Positions 12,120 through 24,294 of a stretch of 64,000 nucleotides of DNA are shown piece by piece. The stretch is from Gigaspora rosea (Eukaryota > Glomeromycota > Glomeromycetes > Diversisporales > Gigasporaceae): the NCBI GenBank assembly GCA_003550325.1, contig QKWP01000666.1, forward strand, positions 182,393 to 246,392, given 5' to 3'. Position 1 is the stretch's first letter. Every line of letters starts with the position of its first letter. Below the pieces are notes generated by a model. It was given only the letters and a program-made list of their open reading frames with translations. It did no database searches and was not told the DNA's origin. Both the position numbers and the translations under genes were made by a program.

Positions 12120-12300
12120 CAATATTAAATTTTTGAGTTTCAGATTATAGATTTGGTTTCAGATTATAGGTTTGGGTTTTAGATTATAGTTTTGGGGTTC
12201 AGGTTTCAGAGTTCGATTTTTTTAAAAAATCTAAAACTAGTTTCGAATTAGAACTCTTTCGAAACTAGTTTCGAGTAGGTTTCATTTCAACGCCATATTT
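12120..12300. repeat. GGTTTCGG-word patch
   Basis: Words such as tttcagattatag and gaaactagtttcga in both orientations, like the interior of the hAT element at 12643-13843. Probably a fragment of a related element. Confidence 0.55.
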
Positions 12301-12312
12301 GACCAGTATATA

Positions 12313-12386
12313 ATTGGGAGCACTTGTGCATGCATTTAATAAGTGTATATGCTTTTAGAGAGTACACTTAAAGATGTCTGACTGTA
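12313..12386. repeat. Right-end fragment of TA-type MITE
   Basis: Ends in tctgactgta preceded by agagagtacacttaaa, matching the right end of the MITE at 60482-60651. The left end is missing. Confidence 0.6.
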
Positions 12387-12642
12387 AAAGCTGGTTAAAA
12401 CACACAATCTCAAATGCTTAAATAAATATAAGTAACCTTATAATTAAATAAAGGTTAAAACAACTTATATATAGTTATTGATTTGTACCCAGGTATCAAA
12501 TACTATGTTCAATAACCTTGAAATATACCAAGTAAAAATCAAAGGGATACCAATCATGAAGTATTTACCATGGTAATTTATGGTAGGATAAGGTAATGCT
12601 TCAAACTCAGTACAAACCATACACTTATTGCATTCATTACTG

Positions 12643-13843
12643 CAGTGTTGGCACCAGAGCTGGGACCTGAAATGAAACCTACCCAGAACTAGTTTCGGGT
12701 AAATCTAAATCTAAAATCCTTTTGGATTTTTTGAAAAACTCTGAAACCCCGAAACCTGAAATCCAAAAACTATAATCCGAAACTCTGAAGCCTAAAACTA
12801 TATAAAATTAAATTCAAAATTTTTAAATATAACTTACATTTTAATTTTTATAATATGTAACTATATTAATAAAAAAATATTTATACAAGTAAAATAATAA
12901 TAGTAAAGATGAATACAAATATTTATATTATATATACTTTAGATAAAAAAACCTTTATTTAAGAAAAAAATCTTAAAATATAATATAATATTAAGAATTT
13001 AACTAATTTTAACACCTGGTTAAAGTTATAAATTTTAACCATCCTTTATTTTTATAGAAGTTTTTTATATAAAAATAATTCTTTAAAGATTAGGGTTAGG
13101 GTAAGGGTATAGGTATATTAAGTTAAAGGATGGATTAATTATTTATATGCAAAATTAGATGTTATTTAATAGCCCAAAGCTAGTTTTTGTAATAAAATTT
13201 TGCGATATTGATAATTTTTGATTTTTTTCTAAATTTTCTTAAAATTTTCTTTATTTTGTTACACAAGATCCTGCGACCTGATTGGTAAATTATAGGGTGG
13301 TTACATCACCAAGGGGCAAGTTAGCAACATCCCAATATTAATATAAAATTATATTTAATATTTATTAATAATAATAAATGTCATCAATATCTTCAAAATG
13401 TTCTAAGTGCAAATGCAAGAACAAATGCAAGTGCAAGTGCAAGAACAAAAACAATTGCTCCGCAATAGATAAAAAAAAACATGAAATTAATTAAAAATAG
13501 TGAATATATTAGCAAATACTAAGAAAAAATTATATTCCACTAAAGATTTAGATGATTGGATTCTAGATTTTTCCATTTTTCGTAAACTTTTGTAGGAATT
13601 TTAGTTTTTGAGGTTTCGGGCATAGTTTTAGAGTTTCGAATAGGTTTCGGTAGGTTTCGGGTAGGGTTTCAGGTAGGGTTTTGGTTTCGGGTTTCGGAAG
13701 AGGTTTCGGGTTTCGGAAGATAGTTTCGAGTTTCGGAAAGGGTTTCAGTACTTATAATCCGAAACCCGAAACTTTCGGATTTGGCCAAAAAGGTTTCGGG
13801 TCCCAACTCTAGTTGGCACATGGCCAGTCATAGGCCAACACTG
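12643..13843. mobile_element. Non-autonomous hAT element with 8-bp TSD
   Basis: Ends are CAGTGTTGGCA (12643) and GGCCAACACTG (ending 13843), typical hAT termini, with subterminal inverted sequence around agctgggacc. Flanks are cattactg (12635-12642) and cgttactg (13844-13851), an 8-bp target duplication matching at 7 of 8 positions. The interior is AT-rich DNA between inverted GGTTTCGG-word arrays and has no transposase. A telomere-like ttagggttaggg lies at about 13090. Confidence 0.85.
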
Positions 13844-13851
13844 CGTTACTG

Positions 13852-14249
13852 GGTATACACTTTCCATTCTTGGTATTACCGGCAACAGAGTCCGTCCATA
13901 TTGTGAGATATGGTGTACATCCGAAGGCTGAATCCAAATATTTACCAAGATACAATATACTGTATGATACTACAATCGAGAAAATTTATAAACAATATCC
14001 AGATTTACTTTTTCTTTCTGCATAAAGCAAGTTCCACAACATGATCATCAATTCCACAATACAATTTATACTAAAATTGTTAATACGTTCCACCATTATA
14101 AAAATGCAGAATTATTTCTTCATTTGTGGTATGGCGTCGTTCATAAATTAATAAAAACTGGTAAGTAGCTGATAAAAAACTTTTATGAAATGTTGCGAAG
14201 TATGTATCAATAATTTAATCTTTTAAAGCGGTGAGGTCTTGATAAAAAT
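13852..14249. other. Upstream region of the NACHT gene
   Basis: About 400 bp without coding sequence. No clear TATA or other regulatory motif can be argued beyond general AT-richness. Confidence 0.4.
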
Positions 14250-17200
14250 ATGAAAAGCATCGGAAACAAAATATACGAGAAAATTTCAAAAATTACTGAC
14301 CGACCTCATTTTGGAAAGGGTTTAAACCATTTAAAAAAGGCACGAGACCAAAAACTAAATCCAGAATCTGCAATCTTGTCATACAAAGAGGCAATTTATA
14401 ATCTCACAATTGCCCATGAACATCATCCAATTTCCAATGAAATCAAAAAACACTGGATCAAGCGTGCAGTGAACTATTTTTATGTGAAGTATCTTTATTG
14501 GAGAATAGCACAGAAAATATTATCGAAAACAAATTTTTTACGAAAGACCTCCATGTTTCAGAGAACAATTTAATTTTTGATGAAACACATAAGCCATCAA
14601 ATACTCGGAAGCTGGTTCGTATGTTACAGCAAAAAAACGTATCAGATGAACAAAAGGAGAACTTACGCACATTGGCATTGGGAATAATTAATAGATTTGG
14701 TGAGATGACAACTATAACAATAGAACTGGTGGATGAAGTGACAGCATTATCATACTTTCTTGATGCAGAGGATGAAACTTATAATAGTTTATTGGAAGAT
14801 ATTAATAAAAATTTATTAGAAGTAATTATTTCTAAAATAAAAAGAACAACATTGTTACATCCACCATTATTGAAGGGTTTAGCACATATAATCCGTCATG
14901 TAAATCCAAAACACCTAGATCCTGATGATTTGGTTCGAATTTTAACAAGGCTAAAAGAACAATTTGAAAATATTCATACTCGAGATAAACAGATTGAAAC
15001 GATTCGAACATTGGGGCTGTTATTTGATTCGATGACTGATTGCGAGGTGAAGGATCTTAGTTATGAAGAGTTGTATAATCCTTTATACAAAGCCCTTGAA
15101 AATTTAAGCAGTAATAGTAATCAAGAGCTCGCTTATCAAGCAAGATATGCTTGCCAAGCTTTAATTTGTATACCAAATGATGAAAGCCCTTGGAAGGCAT
15201 TCCAGAAGCGAGCTAGCAATATCTTTCATGGGCTAGCGAAACTAACAGGAGCAATTACAAGTATAGACCCGGGAAGATTACCGGAAGCTTTCGACCATCT
15301 TGGTAAAGGACTCGAAGGTATTGAAAAAGTTATTAATGGGACAATAGTTTTGGTTAAAGGGATTAAAGAAGGAACTAGCAATATAAAACAGGGATTAAAC
15401 TTGAAGATCAGACAACAAAAATGGTATTGGGCATTACGGTATATCGATTTATTTATACAAAGTCGCCAGTTTACCGCTTTAGAGAAGTTTGTTTATAAAG
15501 TTCCATGTTTTCAAGAGAATGATTTTTTATGGGGCTTGTGTGAACGACTTGAACAACTGATATTAGATCCAGAACTTGATAATGATATTCATAAGGGCGC
15601 AGTAGGTTTTTTAGATTATATTTGTCGAGATAAAGATGAGAACCATTGGAAGAATAAACATGAATATATCGTTAAACTGAAGAATTTAAAGAGACACATC
15701 CCAACTGAAATATTAAACCATGTTCAAAGCATGCAAACACTGATTGAAAAAGTTCGACCCATCCAGCAGCATGACTTGGAAAAAAGTCGAGGAGAAATTT
15801 CAGCACAATTAGATGAATTGCATGAATTGCATAATCAATTTTTATCCCATATAGATGAATTTAATGACGACTTGGACCTATATGTTAAGCTACAAGGTAC
15901 ATGGAACGTGCCAATTATAAAGTTAGTGAATGATAAAAGAAAAATGACATTTGAGGAAAAACAGGACGATATAGAAGAAGTAGTTAATCGTTTTTTAAAA
16001 TCTAAAGATAAGCTCACTTCAGAAGAGGAAGAGATTCTAAAGACAGCAGCAACTAAACTATTGAATTTCAAAGATGAAATGGCCATAATAAATGCAGTTA
16101 ATGACTTTTTCCTCCGGAAAATAAGTTAATTTTAGAAGATGAAAAGGTTCTAGAAGTAGCTATTAATCAATTTTTAGATTTAAATCATAAGGATACACCT
16201 AAGCTTTTGAAAATTTTAATAACAAACGAATGCTTGTATGATAAAAAATTATTAACTAATGCAATCAACCATTTTAATCTGAATCGAATAAGCATTGAAG
16301 ATGAGGATGTAATATTTCTGAATAAACATCTAAAGTTAAAAGATAAAAAACATTTTGAAAAAGAAGTGAATGAATTCCTGAATTCAAAAGCTAAAAATAT
16401 TTTGGAAAAAGTAGTCAATCATATTCTGGATTCAAAATTCAAAAAAGTACTATTGATATTAGGAGAGGGGGGCACGGGTAAATCGACATTTAACCGCTAC
16501 CTTGCTCGTCGTCTATGGAAAGAATATGATCAACAAAAAACGAAGAAACCGCTTATTCCTTCTATTCCCTTATTTATACCATTAGCCCGAATAGACAAGA
16601 TGGTAAACCAAAGGAAGGATTTGATTGAATTTTATTTAAGAGAAGAATGCAAATTATCATCAGAAATAATTAATGTCTTACGGGAAAGACGGTTTGTGTT
16701 TATTTTAGATGGTTATGATGAAATTGCTAATCGTAATGGTCATTTCTATAATGACAATAAATTTAATGAATGGAAAAATGTGAAAATAATCATCAGTTGT
16801 CGACCAGAGTACTTGGGTAAAGAATATAAAAAAAAGTCTTCACCTAAAAGTGATGAAAGGAAGTTTCAGGAATTGACGATCGCTCCATTTTCACAAACCG
16901 AAATAGAACAATATATTAGAAATTATACCAATAAGAACCGCTCTTTAAGTTTGGACGTGGACGCATATAAATCATTGCATTGGAATGTAGACATATACGT
17001 ACAGCAAATAGTGCAGATGTCACAAGAAGTAAAAGAATTGATTAGCAATCCCATTCTTTTAAAGATTACTTTGAAGGTCTTACCAGATCTTATCAGGCAA
17101 GAGGGAAACAAAGATTTTCAAATAAACCGTATAGCTTTATATGATCAATTTTTAATAACATGGTTTGATCATGCGCATAATCGCTTGTTGAGAATGCAAG

Positions 17201-18609
17201 AAATGTGTAAGGAAGCATTTGACAGCTTTAATATAGACGAAAATATAGACGACTTTTCTGAATTTTGTCTAAGATTTAGTAAAGAATTCGCTACCGAGAT
17301 GTTTATAGACAATAAAGTGATTATAACCTATGATCCCTATGATCCCTATGATCCAAATGATGTCACATCAAATTGGAACTTTTTTATGCCATATAATTAT
17401 ATAGAATTTGGGTATCTTTATTGACAAAAAGCTTCTCAACATGCAAAAAAGATTTTAATTTTGTTCATAAATTTAGTTCTATAAAAAGACATCTTACAAA
17501 TATAAAAAATAAGCATATTATCAATAAAACTATCTCTGGTTCTGCAAGAAAATTTCTAAATGTAATGCATAATATGTTGCTTTATTTTACAGTTATTCTA
17601 ATGCAATCATCTTGCGCTCCTCTTTTGGTTCTAAAGATAAGAAGCGTTGCTTATACCGTTTTAGCATGCCATTAATACGACGCGGAAAAGAATATTGGTT
17701 TCTCCATAAATCCTTGCGAGATCACTTGATTGCTTTGGCATTGTTTGAGTCGTGTAAATCTGAATTACATAATGCACTCTTCAATAAGCAGTTATTTGTG
17801 TCAGAATATGGAGTCCGTCAATTTTTAGCCGAACGTATTCAACAAATATGTTAGAATTCAAACCACTGTTACTGGCTTTTATTGATCGGTCCAAAAATGA
17901 CCAAAATGTTCAAATTGCTTCTGCTAATGCTAGTACAATTCTAACGCAGATTGGTGTACCGTTGGGAAAAAATTTAAATGGCATCAATATTTCAGGGGCA
18001 GATTTGAGCAATGGAGTGTTTAACGATTTGAAATTGGAAGGAGCCAAATTAAATAATGTAAATTTTCAAAATGTGAAGCTTCGAAATGCAAACCTCCAAG
18101 ATTCATCTCTTCAAAATGCAAATTTTAAAGATGCAGATCTTCAGAGTACTCTTCTTCAAGGAGCAGATTTCCAAAATGTGAAGTTTCAAAATACAAACCT
18201 CCAAAACGCAAATCTTCAATACGCAAGACTACCATCTTCATCTTTCCGACACGCAAATTTTCAAGGTGCAAATCTCTCAGATGTGGATATTTATGATTTG
18301 AATAGGCCGAATGGACTATTCTGGCTTGGTCAATGTCATGAGTATGGAATTGGAGTTGAAAGGGATGAAAAGAAAGCGTTCATTTATTATCAAACTTCTG
18401 CAAAAATGGATAATTCTAACGGAATGTACCAAGCTGGTTATTGTTATTTTTTAGGAATTGGAATTGATAAAGATATACATAAAGCGTTTACTTATTATCT
18501 GATGTCGGCTAAAGCTGGTAACTTTATGGGAATTTTCGAAACTGCCATTTGTTATTATTACGGAATTGGTGTGGAAAAAAATGAATTTTACGAGTGGATT
18601 AAAAAGTAA
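14250..18609 (+). CDS. NACHT NTPase with pentapeptide and Sel1 repeats (NLR-like)
   Basis: Predicted STAND-type signalling ATPase of about 1,393 residues. In order: helical N-terminal region (14250 to about 16430; MKSIGNKIYEK start), NACHT domain with Walker A GEGGTGKST (nt 16462), Walker B FVFILDGYDE (nt 16693) and SCRPEYLG sensor-like motif, a C-terminal helical segment with HKSLRDH, then pentapeptide repeats (A-D/N-L/F-x-x, about 17970-18290) and two to three Sel1-like repeats ending at 18609. One GT-AG intron fits at 17412-17592 (gtatct...ttttacag), joining IEFG to YSNAII in frame. Three single-base deletions must be restored (A-run near 14446, T-run near 16106, A-run near 17841); the total is then 4,182 nt, exactly divisible by three. 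The last codons overlap gtaagt, so a short further exon ending almost at once is possible. Pseudogene or sequencing error cannot be told apart here. Fungal NACHT proteins commonly act in self/non-self recognition; that role is inference. Confidence 0.85.
17412..17592 (+). other. Intron of the NACHT gene
   Basis: Begins gtatct and ends tttattttacag, 181 bp, splitting a Gly codon after its second base. Removing it restores continuous family-like protein (IEFG then YSNAII), so this frame change is a splice, unlike the other three in the gene. Confidence 0.75.
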
Positions 18610-18749
18610 GTAAATTTTCAAGTTTTATTATAATTATACTCTTTAATTTTGGTTACTTAAAAATTGAGAGATCTCATGCAATGTTAATTTTCAATTATCA
18701 GGGAGTAAGCATAAGAAAAATATGATTCTAAATACTAACTATATTTAAG

Positions 18750-20690
18750 TTTATAAATATTAATTGTTTGTATTAATTTAGCCCGTGAGTATAAAGAATT
18801 TATTATTCAGTGGAATTAAGTCAGTAAAACAAGTTAAGAACATAAACACTTACTTATATACCATTATGATTAGTTTGTGAGTATAAAAAATATTTATAAT
18901 CATTTAAATCAAAGTTGCAAAACAAAGTTCACAAAATACTTATTTACCATCACGTAATACTTTCGAATCATTTCATTCGCGTTAAACATTTCATTTAGTA
19001 AGTGAGTATATTAATTATTAGAATTAAGTCAGCAATCAGGATCACAAATCAAGAATATAAATACTTTATATGCCATTACGTAATACCTTCCAATCCATTA
19101 ATCATTTCATTTAGCATGTAAGTATAAAGAACTTTACCATATCATCTCGAACCAACGCCCACGGCTGTAATTTAAAATTTCCCTAAATTAATCTTAATTT
19201 AAGCCTAATTTGGACAAAATTTTAAACTACACCCTGAGCATTATTTTGAGATGATACTGTTATTAATAATTGAATTTAAGGTTAGTAAAACAAGTTCACA
19301 AATCCAAACACAAATACTTATTTACTATCACATAATACTCTTCAAATCGTTTCATCCAGCAAGTGAGTATGTTAATCATTGAATTTAAAATCAGCAAAAC
19401 AAGTCCAAAATCAAGAAAATAAATACTTATTTATCATTGCATACATTAATTTAGTCCGTGAGTATAACGAATATTTGAAATTAAAAAAAGCAATTCAGTT
19501 CACAAATCAAGAATATAAATACTTATTTATATTATGCATTGCTTTTCAAATCATTTCATTCGCAATAATTTAGTCTGTGAGTATAAAAAATATTTATTAA
19601 TTATTGTAATTTAAAAATAAGTTCACAAATAAAGAACATAAATCCTTATTCACTATTACATAATACCCTTCAAACCATTTAACATTCATTTAGGTTGTGA
19701 GTATAAAGAACATTTATAATCATTTGTATTAAAGTCTGCAAAACAGTTCACGAATGTTTACTTATTTATCATGCCGTAACATCTTTCAAATTATTTCATT
19801 CTCATTAATTATTTCATTCAGTGAGTGAGTATATTGAACATTTGCCGTATTTTGCAAAATAGCGTATCCCTCAGCGTAATACCATTACTTCCTTTTTTGG
19901 CAAAAGACCCAGTTGTAATGTATGACTTATAACTAGTGATGTGACCGATTTTTATTGTTTTAGGAAAGCATAGAAAGTGTTGATAGAAAGATATCATAAA
20001 ATATGTAGATTAAGGATTAATTTATGCATTTATGTTATATAATGGTTTTTATGTATTTAAATACCTAACTTTCCTAACATTTGAATTAGTGTTGGAAATT
20101 ACATGTTCACAGTGTTCACACGAGTATAAATTTTTTAAAAATATCAAAGTTTTTTTTTATTTTATGATCACATTTGTGAACATAAATAATATTTTATCTA
20201 ATTAATTAACCTTTAATGTGAAAAAATTGTCCACAAAAATCATCAACATTATCATTATTTTGAATTTCCAACGCTAGTTTGAATGCTAAAAACTATTATA
20301 AATGTATTTTGAATAAATTTATTTTTGAGCTGCAAGTTTTATGATTAATCGCTGACTATATAATTCTGTCGATATATCCTATGCTTTCACTAGGATTTAA
20401 TTATTAAATCGTTAAAAATTAACACATGATTAAACATGCACTTACACATAATTTGACTATCAATAATAGTATTTTAAGTACCTTGCTATAGTACTCACTT
20501 CTATTATAGTACCCTTCCTATATTATAGCGGGATAAATAAGCATATTTTAATATACCAGATTATTCTGCAAAATACGGTATTAATAAATAGAATTAAAAA
20601 GGAGAATATAATACTTATTTACCATTACGTACAAATCATTTCATTCGTATTAATTTAGTCGGTAAGCATAAAAACTATTTGCGTTCGATA
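18750..20690. repeat. Degenerate minisatellite with GTGAGTATA motif
   Basis: Units of about 90-125 bp, each with a (g)tgagtata core (18785, 18877, 19003, 19117, 19361, 19455, 19576, 19696, 19824, 20663), then cacaaatcaagaa-like, aatacttatttaccattac and aaatcatttcattcg blocks. Diverged by perhaps 20-30%. The array is interrupted by the insertion at 19845-20578 and resumes after it. It fills the space between the NACHT gene and the kinase gene. Confidence 0.8.
19845..20578. mobile_element. 734-bp inverted-end insertion in the minisatellite
   Basis: Ends ccgtattttgcaaaata (19845) and tattctgcaaaatacgg (ending 20578) are inverted repeats. Minisatellite sequence is broken at gaacattt on the left and continues with attaataaatagaatt on the right. 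No coding sequence; target duplication unclear. Confidence 0.65.
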
Positions 20691-20741
20691 CAAGTTCAAA
20701 AGGCATGGCTGATAAATAACTTAACATTTATTAAAATAAAG

Positions 20742-21972
20742 TTCACCCGAATACGGAAAATGTGCACATTGTTATAAAGATAACACGCAACCAGCATGGT
20801 GTATATCATGTGATCCTATCATAGCAACACGGTGGACAAGTGGGAATAAGGATATTGATGATTGTATGAAAGCTTTCCAAATTAGAGCTCATAAATATGA
20901 AGAAACGACTGAATGGATTCCATTTAATAGATTATCAAATGTGAGAGCAATCGGTAAAGGAGGATTTGGCTCAGTTTATTCAGCAACCTGGTTGGATGGC
21001 ATACGAAAAGTTGAGGACTTTAACAATGATATTTACGTAAGATCACGTGTACCATGCAGCATTGTTGCACTCAAGACATTGGACAGTTCTATGGAAACAA
21101 TAATGATTTTCTAAAAGAAGTAAGTTAATTATTGTTTTAATAACTTATCTAATGGGTTTTGGACTAATTTATTGTTTAAACTTTAAGTTTAAAATGCTTA
21201 TGAAATATAGTAAGCTCGCAATATATGGAATAACTCAAAATACAGAAACAGATGAATATTTAATGGTATTTCAGTATGCTCATGATGGGAGTCTTAATAG
21301 TTATTCAAGTAAGAAATTTAGTGTACTTAGATAGCAGGCTAAATTACAAATTCTTAGTGACGTTTCAGAAGAATTAGTTAATCTACATAAAGAAGATTAT
21401 GTTCATGCAGATCTTCATAGTGGCAATATTTTGGAAGATCAACGATCCTATATCGCGGATCTAGGATTGACTAGAAAGAAAGATGAAAGTATTTTAGCAG
21501 GAGATGGTATTTATGGGGTACTACCTTATGTTGCACCAGAAGTTTTAGTTAAGCAGCAGTTTACACAGGCAGCAGATATTTATGGTTTGGAGTTATTATG
21601 TCAGAAATGACAACTGGACAAAGACCCTTTGATGGCTATGAACACGATGATCGACTTATGTTCATGATTTGCAGAGGATTGCGACCAAAGTTTGCTCCTG
21701 GAACCCCCGAATGTTATATTGAATTGGCTATGAAATGCATGGATTCTGATCCACAAAAACGCCCTAATGCTTATAATGTTAATAAAACAATATGTGATTG
21801 GCTTATTGATATTGAAATTAAAAAACAATTCTTAGAAGCAGATAAAGGTATTAAATCATTGTCGATATCAAAGTATTTAGATGAAATGTATACTACTAGC
21901 AAAATTCTTAGCATTAGCACAAAATTAATTTCCAAGGCAATTAAAGGTATTTATTTTCAACTAATATGCTAA
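20742..21972 (+). pseudogene. TKL-like protein kinase, 5'-incomplete and interrupted
   Basis: Kinase of the expanded glomeromycete family. Reading: zinc-ribbon-like EYGKCAHC...WCISC, WTSGN, EWIPFNRL, glycine loop GKGGFGSV, VALK (beta-3 Lys), intron 21120-21187 (gtaagt...tttaag, phase 0), YGITQN hinge region, catalytic HADLHSGN, DLG in place of DFG (IADLGLTRK), PYVAPEVL, DIYGFG, and a C-lobe ending at 21972. Three defects: a missing T near 21090, an in-frame TAG at 21332-21334 where the family has Trp (TGG to TAG), and a missing T near 21586. The exon starts after an acceptor at 20741; no upstream exon with a start codon is visible, since the minisatellite lies there. Catalytic residues are otherwise present, so this may be a recently damaged gene or partly a sequencing artefact. 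Confidence 0.8.
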
Positions 21973-22497
21973 ATTTATGCTATATTGTTTATTTAAAAAT
22001 AATATTTGCTTACTGGTAATTAGATTCATCTCAAATTAATATTAAATTTGATATTACTGAAATTTAAAGATCTGGTTTGTATACGACCAATAAATCGGTT
22101 TATCCGTATTATAATTTGTAAATGGTAATAATTTAAATTGTATCTTATAGCTAAGCAAGATACGCGTCGCACAAATGCAATGAGCTATGGGAAATAAATT
22201 TTTTGAAGAATTTAATATAGATTTTTCTATGGAAAATTATCGAAATTTTTTGTTCTATTTATATTTGTTGCGGTAAGTAAGGTTAGCCAGCGTTGTTTTA
22301 GAGAAAATAAATTTTAAGTTAAATGAAATTGTATGAATTGTATGTAATGAGAGGTTTATGACATAAAATATTAGAGCCTGATCGAAAAAATTAAAATGCG
22401 ACTGGTCATGTAGATGGAAGAATGCCTTTAGCAAATGTTGCCATGTATTAGATCGCAAAAAAATTCGATTGCCGCACTTACCAATTCTTCAGAACAT
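21973..22497. other. Intergenic, no gene seen
   Basis: AT-rich, no recognisable coding or repeat signal. Confidence 0.5.
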
Positions 22498-22732
22498 AAG
22501 TGATTTAGACATGCTCATGTTCGTTTGTATTTGATTTATCGTGACGATAGCAATTTGCTATAAAAACCCGCTACTGCGCTTTCAGGTTATTGCGGTATAA
22601 TAAGTAATTTAGAAAGGGTCATACTGTTTTGTATAGAATTGGCTATTAATTTCTACAGCTATTTCCTGCAAAAAAGTGATTTAGAAAACGTCATGTTAGT
22701 TTTCTAAAACTTTGCTGTCATACTTGGGGGGA

Positions 22733-23590
22733 TTCGGTAAACTTCGCCGAAAACTACTTATCCGACACCAATTTCGCCGACGGCCATTTCAATGACAGCC
22801 CGCTTCCCCGACAGCACATTTCCCCGACAACCCATTTCCCCGACAGTTTACTTCCCCGAATCCACTTTCTCGACATCCCATTTGACTGACATTCTATTAC
22901 ACCTACACCCATTTCGCCGACAGCTATTAATAAAGCTTCACAAATAGATTAGCTTTATATTTTTTGATTATCAATCATTTTGTTCATGTGATAGAAAATG
23001 ATGGAAATTATTCAAATTATTACAGGCTGGTGAGAATGTCATTTTGATTTGCTATATAGCCAAAAAACCGTAATAAAAACGTGGAAAATTTTAAAATAAG
23101 ATGATCGTAATCGATCTATTGCTTTCGCTATGAATTAATAATCAGTTGTTATCTATTAATATATATGTTGTGCGTCAGATTAAAAACTTGCGTCAGATTG
23201 AATCCGACGTACTATCAGTTGACCAGCATTAAATGATCGGCAACAACTGGCCTAAACTAACCCCTAACTTTACCGTAATTTTACCCTAACCCTAATCTAA
23301 TTTAGGCCGGGTCTAATCTGACGCACGACATATATATTGTTACAAACGAAAGATAATTCGCAAATAGCTGTCGACGAAATGAAATAGGATGTCGGTAAAA
23401 TGGGATGTCGAGAAAGTGGCTGTCGGCAAAATGGGATGTCGGTGAAAAGGACTCGGGGAAGTAAGTTGTCGGGAAATGAATTGTCGGGAAATGGGGTTGT
23501 CGGAATTGTGGGGTGTCGGTGAAATGGCTGTCGGCGTAATTGGTGTCGGAGAAATAGGTGTCGGCAAAATTGGGAAATGCCTACTTGGGG
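22733..23590. mobile_element. GTCGG-word fold-back element 1
   Basis: The left arm (22733-22930) is built of CCCATTTCNCCGACA words and the right arm (23365-23590) of the complementary TGTCGGNGAAATGGG words; long stretches of the arms match as inverted repeats (for example ccgacaccaatttcgccga against its complement near 23540). The spacer contains a separate MITE at 23161-23335. No gene. Confidence 0.75.
23161..23335. mobile_element. 175-bp MITE
   Basis: Inverted ends atatatgttgtgcgtcagat (23161) and complementary atctgacgcacgacatatat (ending 23335), 22 bp with one mismatch. Contains telomere-like ccctaaccctaa at about 23284. It lies in the loop of fold-back element 1. Confidence 0.85.
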
Positions 23591-23644
23591 AGGCGTTGTT
23601 GATTACATAATTCCTTTTTATTAAAAGGTAGGACTCCCTCTCGG

Positions 23645-23967
23645 GTGGCAATCAATTAATCGACAATCACTTCACCGACATAACATTTCACCGACAATTA
23701 TTCACCGACACGTTCATTTTACCGACAGTTTATTTCACCGAAGCTCATTTTACCGACAAAGTAATTCTGGTCATTGTCGTTAGGGTCAGGGTAGAATTAG
23801 GTAGAATTAGGGCTAAAGTTAGGGTGCTTTTTGAAAAAAAACTTGTCGGTGAAATGAACTTCGGTGAAACATACTGTCGGTAAAATGAACTTGTCGGTGA
23901 GTATTTGTCGGTAAATGTTATGTCGGTGAAGTGATTGTCGGCGAAATAATACGAACCCCTCACTCTC
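23645..23967. mobile_element. GTCGG-word fold-back element 2
   Basis: Arms of about 105 bp: left 23660-23765 (cgacaatcacttcaccgaca and onward) and right 23845-23965 as its reverse complement with few mismatches. The spacer has TTAGGG-like words (gttagggtcagggt). Adjacent to element 1, related in word but separate in arms. Open frames on the minus strand here are Ser/Thr/Pro repeat translations, not genes. Confidence 0.8.
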
Positions 23968-24294
23968 TCCTATATGTTCAAATGAGCAGCCAATCACAGC
24001 GTTTATATCCAACATATAAGCTTATATGTGATAGAATATACATACCAATCCTTGTTTCTTTATTTTTTGCTTCGGGCATCTAACAGTACCTGTTTCCTAG
24101 TATAATATCATTATTATGTAGTGATTTGACTATTGTACTGTGCTTACAAACTATTATGGTGGAATAAGTGACTTAGAGAAGGTTATATTAATTTTGTATC
24201 GGATTTACTGTTTTAATGCATATGTGATTTAGATCAGATTAAATTAATTTTGTTGGGTGTATCGTGATTCTTTTAAAATCTAAGGGAGATAGAC

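Larger units (their letters stand above)
22498..24270. repeat. Dispersed AAGTGATTTAGA minisatellite units
   Basis: The phrase aagtgatttaga followed by gtcatgtt and ttttgta occurs at 22498, 22601, 22676, 24168 and 24225. The two GTCGG-word fold-back elements and a MITE sit between units 3 and 4, so they appear to have inserted into this array. Confidence 0.6.

Noticed and set aside
14440-14500. Intron joining the two reading frames at the start of the NACHT gene
   Set aside because: Any GT-AG pair here would be about 30 bp or less; adding one A to the A-run gives a continuous family-like sequence.
17838-17862. Short intron at the stop before the pentapeptide part
   Set aside because: Only about 20 bp would be available; a missing A fits better.
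21601-21828. Minus-strand open frame opposite the kinase
   Set aside because: Shadow of the plus-strand kinase C-lobe.
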